Positions 56,588 through 64,000 of a stretch of DNA of 64,000 nucleotides are shown in pieces. Where the stretch lies: the NCBI GenBank assembly GCA_963745665.1, contig CAVUYE010000002.1, positions 1,736,001-1,800,000 of the forward strand, in the 5' to 3' direction. The stretch comes from Bog-473 sp963745665 (GTDB lineage: Bacteria; Actinomycetota; Acidimicrobiia; Acidimicrobiales; RAAP-2). The notes beneath the pieces are model-generated. The model saw nothing but the letters and a program-made list of their open reading frames with translations, searched no databases and was not told where the DNA came from. The first letter of the stretch is position 1. Each line of letters begins with the position of its first letter. The translations under genes were made by a program, and so were the position numbers.

Positions 56588-57611
56588 GTGGAGGTACGTC
56601 TCGTCGACCCGTCGGACGACAATGAGCTGGCCGAGTGGACTGCGGTCCTGCGCGCCAGCGACAAGGAGCTGTGGCCCGACCTCACCGGCTTCACGCTGCC
56701 GGACATCCGTGCTTTCGCCCGCTACCGCGGTTGCGTACAAGCGGTTCGATCTCCTGGCGGCGCGGGAGTCCGGCGGGCCGATTCTCGGCGTGGCCATGAT
56801 GGAGCTGCCGCTGCGTGACAACGTGCGCAGCGCCGAAGTGACGGTGGCGGTCCACCCGGCCCATCGGCGCCGCGGCGTGGGGACGGCCCTGGTCGACGGC
56901 ATGGCCGGCGGGGACGGGCCGAGGGCCGTGAGGTGCTCAACTCCATTGTGGACGTGCCGCTCGACCGTCCGCACGACGACGCCTCGCTTTCGTTCGCGCC
57001 GAAGGTCGGCTTCGAGGCGATGCTGTCCGGCAACGTCCGTCACCTCGCAGTTCCGATGGACGCCGGACGTCTGGAGGAGTCTGCGCGCCGAGGTCAGGCG
57101 GGCGCGCCGTGCAGACGACTATCGCGTGCTGACCTTCGAGGCTCCGTGGCCGGCGGAGTACCTCGAGGACCAGTGTGCGCTCTTCCAGTGCATGTCCACG
57201 GACGAGCCGCACGGTGACGAAGGCCATGAGGAGGAAGTCTGGAATGCCGATCGCGTCCGCGAGAACGACGCCCTTCGTGCTGCTCGCGGCGCACGGTTCC
57301 TCATCGCGGTGGCGGAGCACCGGGCGTCGGGACGGCTCGTCGCCTGCACCGAGCTCTCACTGGCGGCCGACTCGCCTGGCCAGGCCTGGCAGATGCTGAC
57401 CGTGGTAGAGCCGGAACACCGGGGGCACCGTTTGGGGTTGGCCGTCAAGATCGCCAACGTCGACGAATTGGCCCGGCTGGCACCTGAGGTGCGGGTGATC
57501 GTCACCGGCAACGCTTCGGTGAACGCGCCGATGATCGCGGTGAACGAAATGATGGGATTCGAGGTCGCCAGCGAAGGGAACTTCTGGCAGAAGCGCCTGG
57601 TGACCGCCTGA
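56588..57611 (+). CDS. Double-GNAT-domain acetyltransferase-like protein (frame broken)
   Basis: Start GTG 56588: MEVRLVDPSDDNELAEWTAVL. First GNAT: YKRFDLLAARESGGPILGVAMMELP, VTVAVHPAHRRRGVGTALVDG (acetyl-CoA loop). Second GNAT: LIAVAEHRASGRLVACTELSL and LTVVEPEHRGHRLGLAVKIANV, ending at 57611. Breaks near 56734, 56922 and 57086. Two-domain GNAT proteins of this size occur widely in Actinobacteria (mycothiol-synthase-like layout), but no substrate is claimed. Confidence 0.72.
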
Positions 57612-57622
57612 TCGCGACTCTC

Positions 57623-57649
57623 GGGGCCCAGTGCAATCGCCAGGGCCCC
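57623..57649 (+). terminator. Hairpin between the GNAT gene and argC
   Basis: Perfect 7-bp arms GGGGCCC (57623-57629) and GGGCCCC (57643-57649) with a 13-nt loop, 12 nt after the GNAT stop and before the arg promoter. No U-run follows, so a weak or Rho-assisted terminator is the likely role. Confidence 0.5.
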
Positions 57650-57662
57650 TCCGGTTCCGTCA

Positions 57663-57696
57663 AGTATGAGTATGCAGAAGTGTGTATACTTATGCG
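57663..57696 (+). promoter_or_regulatory. Tandem ARG boxes over the argC promoter and start
   Basis: Compared with TGNATANNTATNCA: box 1, 57663-57676, AGTATGAGTATGCA (8 of 10 fixed bases); box 2, 57683-57696, TGTATACTTATGCG (9 of 10). Their centres are 20 bp apart, as for paired ArgR sites. Box 2 contains the -10 TATACT (57685-57690) and ends at the base before ATG 57697. ArgR with arginine should block polymerase; the argR gene is in the same operon. Confidence 0.8.
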
Positions 57697-58716
57697 ATGA
57701 AGGCAGGCATCCTCGGGGCATCCGGATACACCGGCTCTGAGCTGCTGCGCCTGCTCGCCGGTCACCCGGAGTTCGAGGTTGCCCTGGCTACAGCCCATTC
57801 CCACGCCGGTGAGGCGGTCGGCATCCACACCCCCTCCCTGGCCACCGCCTACCCCGGGCTGTCGTACGAGGAGAGCGATCCGGCCCGCTTCGATGGCCTC
57901 GACCTGGTCTTCTGCGGCCTGCCACACGGGGAGTCCCAGCGGATCGTTCCCGAGCTCCGTGCACGGGTGGGTCTCGTGGTCGACCTGGCTGCCGACTTCC
58001 GGCTGAAGGATGCCGCGCTCTATCCGCAGTGGTACGGCGAGGAGAACCGCGCGCCGGAGCTCTTGGTCGAGGCCGTGTACGGGCTGCCCGAGCTGTTCCG
58101 CGAGGGCCTGGCCGGGGCGACGCTGGTGGCGGCGGCCGGGTGCTACCCGACGGCGGCGGGACTTGCCCTGGCGCCCCTGGTGCGGACCGGCCTGGTCGAA
58201 TCCACCGGCATCGTCGTCGACGCCGCCTCGGGCGTGTCGGGCGCCGGCCGCGGGCTCAAGGAATCGCTGCACTTCGGCACGGTCGACGAGGATTTCAGCG
58301 CCTACGGCCTGCTGACCCACCGTCATACGCCCGAGATGGAGCAGATCATCGGCGGGGAGGTGCTGTTCACGCCGCACCTCGCCCCCATGACCCGCGGCAT
58401 CCTCGCCACCTGTTACGCCCGCCCTACCGTTGGCACCAATCCGACGACTGACATCGTGATGGCTGCGTTGCACGACGCCTACGATGCCGAACCCTTCGTC
58501 GTGGTGACCGACGACCCACCCTCTACCAAAGCCACGGCCGGCTCCAACGCGGCCCACGTCACGGCGCGGGTCGATGCGCGCACCGGGTGGGTGCTCACCC
58601 TCTGCGCGCTCGACAACCTCGTGAAGGGTGCGTCCGGCCAGGCCATCCAGTGCGCCAACGCCGCGCTGGGCCTGCCCGAGACGACCGGTCTGCCGATGGC
58701 CGGTGTCTACCCGTGA
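57697..58716 (+). CDS. argC: N-acetyl-gamma-glutamyl-phosphate reductase ArgC
   Basis: NADPH-dependent third step of arginine synthesis. 339 residues: MKAGILGASGYTGSELLRLL (nucleotide loop), GLPHGESQRIV, catalytic Cys in VAAAGCYPTAAGLAL, and GVSGAGRGLKESLHFG. ATG 57697 is right for the family and sits 7 nt after a TATACT -10, predicting a leaderless mRNA; the earlier GTG 57682 lies inside the -10 region. It opens argC-argJ-argB-argD-argF-argR-argG. Confidence 0.96.
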   Translation: MKAGILGASGYTGSELLRLLAGHPEFEVALATAHSHAGEAVGIHTPSLATAYPGLSYEESDPARFDGLDLVFCGLPHGESQRIVPELRARVGLVVDLAADFRLKDAALYPQWYGEENRAPELLVEAVYGLPELFREGLAGATLVAAAGCYPTAAGLALAPLVRTGLVESTGIVVDAASGVSGAGRGLKESLHFGTVDEDFSAYGLLTHRHTPEMEQIIGGEVLFTPHLAPMTRGILATCYARPTVGTNPTTDIVMAALHDAYDAEPFVVVTDDPPSTKATAGSNAAHVTARVDARTGWVLTLCALDNLVKGASGQAIQCANAALGLPETTGLPMAGVYP

Positions 58717-59882
58717 GCGTCAACGCACCGCAGGGTTTCGTGGCCGTCGGCGGCTACGCCGGCATCAAGGCCGCCAAGGCTCACGACGTCGCCGTCGTGG
58801 CGACCGCCGACGGCCGGGCCGTCCCCGCGGCGGGCGTCTTCACCTCCAACCTGGCGGCCGCCGCGCCGGTCCAGGTGAGCCGGGCCCACCTCGCCGCCAC
58901 CGGTGGGAAGGCAGCGGGCGTGCTCCTCACGTCGGGCAACGCCAACGCCGCCACCGGCGTCCCGGGCCGCGAGGCCGCCGAGCGGCTGTGCACCGCCGTC
59001 GCCGGCGACATCGGTGCGACCGCCGAGGAGATCCTGATCTGCCAGACGGGCCTGATCGGCATCCCGTTCCCCATCGACCACGTCATGCCGGAGATCGAGC
59101 CGATCGTGATGGCGCGCACCGGCAGGGCCGAGTCGGCGGCCGAGGCGGCCAAGGCCATCATGACGACCGACACCAGGCCGAAGGAAGTGATCGTGGCGGG
59201 CGATGGGTTCACCGTGGGTGGCATGGCCAAGGGCGCCGCCATGCTGGCGCCGAACATGGCCACCATGCTCGCCGTCTGCACGACCGACGCCGTCGTCGAC
59301 CCGGCCACTCTGCAGGAGGCGCTGCGCGAGGCGGTGGCGGCCTCGTTCAACACGATCACGGTGGACGGCTGCACCTCCACCAACGACACCGTCCTGGTAC
59401 TGGCGAACGGCCTCGGGGCGAGCCCGTCGCCCTCTGCCCTGACGGCCGCCTTGTTCGAAGCGTGCCGGTCTCTGGCCGAGCAGATGGTGGAGGACGCGGA
59501 AGGGGCGACCAAGGTCGCGCACGTACACGTCCTTGGCGCGGTGAGCGACGAGGCGGCGCACATAGCGGCGCGCAAGGTGGCCGACTCCATGCTGGTGCAG
59601 TGTTCGCTCTTCGGCGAGGACCCCTATTGGGGACGCATCATCTCAGAGCTCGGCTCGGCCGGGACGCCCTTCGACATCGACCGGGTGTTGCTGGCGTACG
59701 GCAGCACCGTGGTCTGTGCGGGCGGTGTGGGCGTGCCCCACGACGCCGCGGCGGTGGCCGCCCACATGGCGGGCCGCCACATTCTGCTCGAGTGCGACCT
59801 CGGGCTCGGCTCGGGCGAGTCGGTGGTCCTGGGGACGGATCTCGGGTACGGCTACATCGACGAGAACCGGACGACGTCGTGA
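58713..59882 (+). CDS. argJ: Glutamate N-acetyltransferase / amino-acid acetyltransferase ArgJ
   Basis: Recycles the acetyl group from N-acetylornithine to glutamate. 389 residues from GTG 58713 (overlaps argC). Motifs: LLTSGNANAATGVPGREAA, and the self-cleavage region MLAPNMATMLAVCTTDA with the nucleophilic Thr of the ATML sequence. SFNTITVDGCTSTNDTVLVLA follows. It overlaps argB by 4 nt. With ArgJ present, a separate argE is not needed. Confidence 0.96.
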   Translation: MSVNAPQGFVAVGGYAGIKAAKAHDVAVVATADGRAVPAAGVFTSNLAAAAPVQVSRAHLAATGGKAAGVLLTSGNANAATGVPGREAAERLCTAVAGDIGATAEEILICQTGLIGIPFPIDHVMPEIEPIVMARTGRAESAAEAAKAIMTTDTRPKEVIVAGDGFTVGGMAKGAAMLAPNMATMLAVCTTDAVVDPATLQEALREAVAASFNTITVDGCTSTNDTVLVLANGLGASPSPSALTAALFEACRSLAEQMVEDAEGATKVAHVHVLGAVSDEAAHIAARKVADSMLVQCSLFGEDPYWGRIISELGSAGTPFDIDRVLLAYGSTVVCAGGVGVPHDAAAVAAHMAGRHILLECDLGLGSGESVVLGTDLGYGYIDENRTTS

Positions 59883-60810
59883 CGGCACGCGAGGCCCCGA
59901 TCGTCCCGCCCAAGGTCAGCCCGCGCCCAGAAGGCGGCGGCGGCCAGGACTGCTTCTGTGCTCGTGGAGGCGCTGCCGTACATCCGGCGCTTCTGGGAGA
60001 AGATCGTCGTCGTCAAGTACGGCGGCAACGCGCTGCATGTGGCGGAGGGCCAGGACCCGGAGAATCCCGGCGACCCGCTGGCCTCGTTCGCCGAGGACGT
60101 GGTGCTCATGCGCGCCGTCGGCATGCTCCCGGTCGTGGTGCACGGTGGCGGTCCGCAGATCGGCGCGCTGAATGGCGCGGCTCGGCAAGGAGACCGAATT
60201 CCGTCACGGGCTGCGGGTCACCGACGCCGACACGCTCGACATCGCCCGCATGGTGCTGGTCGGCAAGGTCAATCGCGACATCGTGTCGGCCATCAACGTG
60301 CACGGTCCCATCGCCGTCGGGATGTCCGGCGAGGACGCCAACCTCATTACGGCTGCGCCGCACCATGCCGACCTCGGTTTCGTCGGCAACGTGTCGGTCG
60401 TCGATCCCACCATGCTCGAAAGGCTGCTCGCCCAAGGGCTGATCCCCGTCGTGGCCACCATCGGGACCGATGAGTCCGGCCAGGCCTACAACATCAACGC
60501 TGACACGGTGGCGGGCGCGCTGGCCGAGGCGCTGCAGGCTGCCAAGCTCATCTTCCTCACCGATATCGAGGGGCTCAGGGTCGTGGCCGACGACCCGGAG
60601 ACGGTGGTCCGGCAGGCGTCCCCCGACGTGATCGACGAGATCGTGCGCGACGGGGGAGTGCAGGGCGGCATGATCCCCAAGGTCGAGGCGTGTGCCAGCG
60701 CCGTGCGGGCCGGAGTCGGCCAGGCCCACATCCTCGACGGGCGCGTCCCGCACGCGTTGCTGCTCGAGCTGTTCACCGACTCGGGCGTCGGGACGATGGT
60801 GCGGCCGTGA
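59879..60810 (+). CDS. argB: N-acetylglutamate kinase ArgB (frame broken twice)
   Basis: Phosphorylates N-acetylglutamate; often the arginine-feedback step. The reading begins MTAREAPIVPPKVS, then in the +1 frame VEALPYIRRFWEKIVVVKYGG, LPVVVHGGGPQI, and in the next frame FRHGLRVTDADTLDIARMVLVG, AYNINADTVAGALAEAL and a C-terminal KVEACASAVRAGVGQAHILDG to 60810. Surplus bases at 59920-59922 and 60171. Confidence 0.93.
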
Positions 60811-62030
60811 GCGAACCCGACGTCGTGACCGCCGCCCCTGCCGAGCGCTCGTCCCTCATGCGCACGTACGCCGAGCCGCCCGCAACGTTCGTGCGGGGCC
60901 AGGGCACGCTGCTCTTCGATGCCGACGGCACCGAGTACCTCGACTTCATCACCGGCCTGGCCGTGGTGTCGCTGGGCCACGCCCACCCGGCGGTGGCCGA
61001 CGCGGTGGCGGAACAAGCGCGGACGCTCAGTCATGTGTCGAACCTGTACGGCAACACGTTGGCCCCTGAGGTCGCCCGCACCATCGACCGTCTCGTCAAC
61101 GGCGGCACCGGCCAGGCCGGCGGCCAGGTCTTCTTCGCCAACTCGGGAGCCGAGGCCAACGAGTGCGCTCTGAAGCTGGCCCGGCGCTGGGCCGGGCCCG
61201 GTCGCCACGTGGTGATCAGCGCCGACAATGCCTTCCACGGCCGCACGCTGGCCACGCTGACCGCCACCGGCCAGCCGGAGAAGCAGGCGCCGTTCCACCC
61301 GTTGCCCGAGGGGTTCGTGCACGTCCCCTACGACGACGTCCCCGCGCTCGACAAGGCGCTGGACCAGGACACGGTGGCGGCCGTGCTCATGGAGCCGCTG
61401 CAGGGCGAGGGCGGCGTCGTGGTCCCGAGTTCGGACTACCTCGGAGCTGTGCGGTCGTTGTGCACCGAGCGCAACGCGCTGCTCATGCTCGACGAGGTGC
61501 AGACCGGCCTCGGCCGGACCGGGCACTGGTTCGCCTTCCAGGCCCAGGGCCTGGAGCCCGATGTGGTGACGATGGCCAAGGCGCTCGGGAACGGCATGCC
61601 GGTGGGGGCCTGCTGGGCCCGGGCCGAGGTGGCGGCGGCGTTCGGACCGGGCGACCACGGCTCGACCTTCGGCGGCCAGCCGCTGGCGCTGGCCGCCGTC
61701 AAGGCCACGCTCGCCGTCATGGAGTCCGAGGACGTCTGCCGCCGCGCCCGCGAGCGTGGGGACCAACTCGGCGCCGGGCTGGCCCGGCTGCCCGGTGTCG
61801 TCTCGGTACGCGGGGCCGGCCTGCTGCTCGCGGCCCAGCTCGACGCGCCGGTGGCCAAGGAGGCGGCGGCCTGGGCGTTGGCCCACGGTCTGCTGGTCAA
61901 CCCGGTGCGGCCCGACGCCATCCGCGTGGCACCGCCGCTTCTGGTCAGCGAGGACGAGATCGACGCCGCTTTGGGGATCCTCGGCGAGGCGTTGACGGCG
62001 GTGCGGCCCGGCTCCGGCGGGACCCGGTAG
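60807..62030 (+). CDS. argD: Acetylornithine aminotransferase ArgD
   Basis: PLP enzyme, class III. 407 residues from GTG 60807 (overlaps argB). FFANSGAEANECALKLAR (phosphate site), DNAFHGRTLATLTATGQ, LMLDEVQTGLGRTGHWFA (pyridine-binding Asp) and the PLP lysine in VVTMAKALGNGMPVGA, then GDHGSTFGGQPLALAA. Intact frame. Confidence 0.95.
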   Translation: MSEPDVVTAAPAERSSLMRTYAEPPATFVRGQGTLLFDADGTEYLDFITGLAVVSLGHAHPAVADAVAEQARTLSHVSNLYGNTLAPEVARTIDRLVNGGTGQAGGQVFFANSGAEANECALKLARRWAGPGRHVVISADNAFHGRTLATLTATGQPEKQAPFHPLPEGFVHVPYDDVPALDKALDQDTVAAVLMEPLQGEGGVVVPSSDYLGAVRSLCTERNALLMLDEVQTGLGRTGHWFAFQAQGLEPDVVTMAKALGNGMPVGACWARAEVAAAFGPGDHGSTFGGQPLALAAVKATLAVMESEDVCRRARERGDQLGAGLARLPGVVSVRGAGLLLAAQLDAPVAKEAAAWALAHGLLVNPVRPDAIRVAPPLLVSEDEIDAALGILGEALTAVRPGSGGTR

Positions 62031-62047
62031 GGGAGCCCGCGACCATC

Positions 62048-62974
62048 ATGCGCAACTTCTTCGACATCGACGACCTCGACCCCGACGCCTGGGAGCATCT
62101 TCTGCAGCTCGCGCTGACCCCGCCGGCCGATCCACCGCTGGCGGGCCAGGGCGTGGCGCTGCTCTTCCAGAAGCCGTCGGCCCGGACCCGCAACTCCACC
62201 GAAATGGCGGTGGTCGACCTGGGTGGCCATCCCGTCTACATCCAGGGGACCGAGGTCGGCCTCGATGAGCGGGAGACCGCGGAGGACGTGGCCCGCACGC
62301 TCGCCTGCTACCACCGCGTCCTGTGTGCCCGGGTGTTCGAGCACTCCATGCTGGTGCGGATGGCGGGCGCCCTGCAGCGGAGTGGCTTCGAGGTCCCGGT
62401 GGTGAACCTGCTCTGCGATACCGCGCACCCGTGCCAGGTGGTGGCCGACGTCCTGACCATGCGCGAGGCGCTGGGCCCGCTGGCCGGCCGCACGCTGACT
62501 TACGTCGGCGACGCCAACAACATGGCGCGCTCGCTGGCCAAGGGCGGGCTGCTCGAGGGCATGGAGGTCCGCTTCGCCACCCCGGCGGGCTACACCTTCT
62601 CCGGCGCCGAGTTGGCCGAGCTGCAGGCCTTCGGGGATCGCGTGGGACGGGGCGGCACCGTGCAGGTGACCGACGACCCGGGTCGGGCGGCCAAGGACGC
62701 CGACGTCCTCTACACCGACGTGTGGACGAGCATGGGCCAGGAGGAGGAGCGGGCCGCCCGCCTGGCCGCCTTCGCCGGCTTCACCGTCGACCGGGACCTG
62801 GTCGGGCAGGCGGCGTCCGATGCCGTCGTCCTGCACTGCCTGCCGGCGCACCGCGGCGAGGAGATCACCGACGACGTGCTCGAGGGGCCCCGTTCGCTGG
62901 TCTGGCGGCAGGCGGCCCACCGGCGGACGGCCATGCGGGGCGTGCTGGCCTGGGTCGTGGAGGAGTCGCCGTGA
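62048..62974 (+). CDS. argF: Ornithine carbamoyltransferase ArgF
   Basis: Converts ornithine and carbamoyl phosphate to citrulline. 308 residues: LFQKPSARTRNSTEMAVVDL (carbamoyl-phosphate loop), FEHSMLVRMAG, LCDTAHPCQVVADVLTMRE, TYVGDANNMARSLA, DVWTSMGQEEE and the ornithine-site Cys in LHCLPAHRGEEI. It links the arg genes to carAB at 26-30 kb. Overlaps argR by 4 nt. Confidence 0.96.
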   Translation: MRNFFDIDDLDPDAWEHLLQLALTPPADPPLAGQGVALLFQKPSARTRNSTEMAVVDLGGHPVYIQGTEVGLDERETAEDVARTLACYHRVLCARVFEHSMLVRMAGALQRSGFEVPVVNLLCDTAHPCQVVADVLTMREALGPLAGRTLTYVGDANNMARSLAKGGLLEGMEVRFATPAGYTFSGAELAELQAFGDRVGRGGTVQVTDDPGRAAKDADVLYTDVWTSMGQEEERAARLAAFAGFTVDRDLVGQAASDAVVLHCLPAHRGEEITDDVLEGPRSLVWRQAAHRRTAMRGVLAWVVEESP

Positions 62975-63499
62975 GCGGGCAGGCGCCGAGCCGGCTGACG
63001 AAGAACCAGCGCCAGCACCGCATCACCAAGTTGCTCGAGACCCAACCGGTGACGAGCCAGGCGCAGCTGGTGGCCCTGCTCGGCGAACAGGGGATCGAGG
63101 CGACGCAGACCACGGTGTCACGTGACCTCGAGGATCTCGGCGCGGTGAAGGTGCGCCTGCCCGGGGGTGAGACGGCCTACGCGCTGCCCGAGCTCCCGGC
63201 GCAGCAGATCGCGCCGGAGGACCACCTGCGGCGCGTGCTCGGCGAGTGGGTCGTAGAGGTGGCCCACTCGGGAAACCTCGTGGTGCTGCGCACGCCGCCC
63301 GGTTCGGCCCACGTGGTCGGCTCTGCGCTCGATCGCAGCGGACTGGAAGAGGTCGTGGGCACCGTGGCGGGCGACGACACGGTGCTGGTCGTCGTCGAGG
63401 AGAGGTTCGGCGGCGGTCCGATGGCGGATCGCCTGCGCGACGTCGCCGGCATCGTCCCCAACACCAGGTTCGCCATTGAACGGCAAGGAGGAGGACTGA
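62971..63499 (+). CDS. argR: Arginine repressor ArgR (stop hidden by an indel near 63478)
   Basis: Winged-helix N-terminus (RLTKNQRQHRITKLLETQPV, recognition helix ATQTTVSRDLEDLGAVKVRL) and C-terminal arginine-binding hexamer domain (LRTPPGSAHVVGSALDRS, TVAGDDTVLVVVEE). As written, the frame runs without a stop into argG. Dropping the G at 63478 gives RFAINGKEED and TGA at 63497-63499, just where the argG ribosome binding site lies. It is the expected regulator of the ARG boxes before argC. Confidence 0.92.
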
Positions 63500-63501
63500 A
63501 C

Positions 63502-64000
63502 ATGCCTGATCGGGTGGTACTGGCCTACAGCGGCGGGCTCGACACGTCTGTGGCCGTGCGCTGGCTCATTGAGAACGAAGGCGTCGAGGTGGTGGCCGTG
63601 GCCGTGGACGTCGGGCAGTCGGCCGACCGCGGCGGCGAGGACTGGGACGCCATCCGGGCCCGGGCCCTGGCCGCCGGGGCGGTCGAGGCCGTGGTGGTCG
63701 ACGCCCGCCACGAGATGGCCGAGCAGTTCTGCGTGCCGGCCCTGCAGGCCAACGCGCGCTACGAGGGCAAGTACCCGCTGGTGTCGGCCCTGTCTCGGCC
63801 GGTGATCGTGCGCCACCTGGTCTCCCAGGCGCGCCTGCACGGGGCCACGGCCGTGGCACACGGGTGCACAGGCAAGGGCAACGACCAGGTGCGCTTCGAG
63901 GTCGGAGTGCGCGCCCTGGCGCCGGACCTCGGCATCTACGCCCCGGCCCGGGTCTGGGGTCTGACCCGCGAGGACTGCGTCGAGCTGGCCGCCAAGTGGG
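63502..64000 (+). CDS. argG: Argininosuccinate synthase ArgG, N-terminal part (runs off the right edge)
   Basis: Joins citrulline and aspartate with ATP. ATG 63502 with AAGGAGGAGG at 63484-63493. The PP-loop is VLAYSGGLDTSVAVRWL; VVAVAVDVGQSADRGGED, ANARYEGKYPLVSALSRP and AHGCTGKGNDQVRFEVG follow. 166 codons are present before the window ends. Confidence 0.95.
   Translation, partial: MPDRVVLAYSGGLDTSVAVRWLIENEGVEVVAVAVDVGQSADRGGEDWDAIRARALAAGAVEAVVVDARHEMAEQFCVPALQANARYEGKYPLVSALSRPVIVRHLVSQARLHGATAVAHGCTGKGNDQVRFEVGVRALAPDLGIYAPARVWGLTREDCVELAAKW

Noticed and set aside
62971..64000. ArgR-ArgG fusion protein
   Set aside because: No stop separates them as written, but the joint contains a full ribosome binding site and, with one base removed at 63478, an ArgR stop. 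A repressor fused to a synthase has no support.

Overview
The window is high-GC DNA with codon-dense genes, 4-nt start/stop overlaps and TANNNT-type -10 boxes. It carries an actinobacterial integration host factor (mihF) directly before gmk-rpoZ-coaBC-metK-priA. It also has a PyrR-led pyr operon, a PriA without helicase motifs, a DUF222/HNH '13E12' protein and a secreted protein built from 'GYWLVA-DGG' repeats. Together these point to an uncultured actinobacterium, most likely in or near the Acidimicrobiia; the class is an inference from gene content.

Layout. 0-5 kb: menaquinone genes in two divergent pairs (menE|menB-menA and menH|menD). 5-15 kb: an accessory stretch with a DUF222/HNH protein, a carotenoid-oxygenase-family enzyme with a glycine-rich insert, tyrS with a lipoprotein and a flavin-reductase-like protein, small unknown genes, a Cys-rich protein and a 1093-residue secreted beta-helix protein. 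15-21 kb: an nfuA-like gene, then aroC-aroK-aroB-aroQ-pepQ-efp-nusB. 21-23 kb: a self-regulated GntR repressor with a membrane-anchored NHL propeller protein. 23-36 kb: pyrR-pyrB-pyrC-carA-carB-pyrD-pyrF, then mihF-gmk-rpoZ-coaBC-metK. 36-46 kb: priA, def, fmt, a methyltransferase, rpe, a two-gene phosphonate-type module, and ribD-ribBA-ribH. 46-50 kb: alpha/beta hydrolase, thioesterase, hisG, a cold-shock-like protein, a TetR/SRPBCC pair and a DUF1844 protein. 50-57 kb: infC-rpmI-rplT-trmH-pheS-pheT and a GNAT protein. 57-64 kb: argC-argJ-argB-argD-argF-argR-argG (argG cut by the window end).

Regulation visible in the sequence: a PyrR RNA-binding hairpin beside the pyrR ribosome binding site, a perfect operator on the GntR promoter, tandem ARG boxes over the argC promoter and start, a palindrome over the promoter before ribD, a TetR operator between divergent genes, and many -10 boxes placed 7-9 nt before start codons (predicted leaderless mRNAs). 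Two unusual start codons are inferred: ATC for infC and CTG for the rRNA methyltransferase gene.

Reading caution: from about 22.7 kb onward, and most densely at 45-57 kb, many indispensable genes are broken by single-base indels, mostly one surplus base at a third codon position. I annotate these as whole genes and give the sites. They look like assembly or consensus artefacts rather than biology. I saw no rRNA or tRNA gene, CRISPR array, insertion sequence or replication origin.
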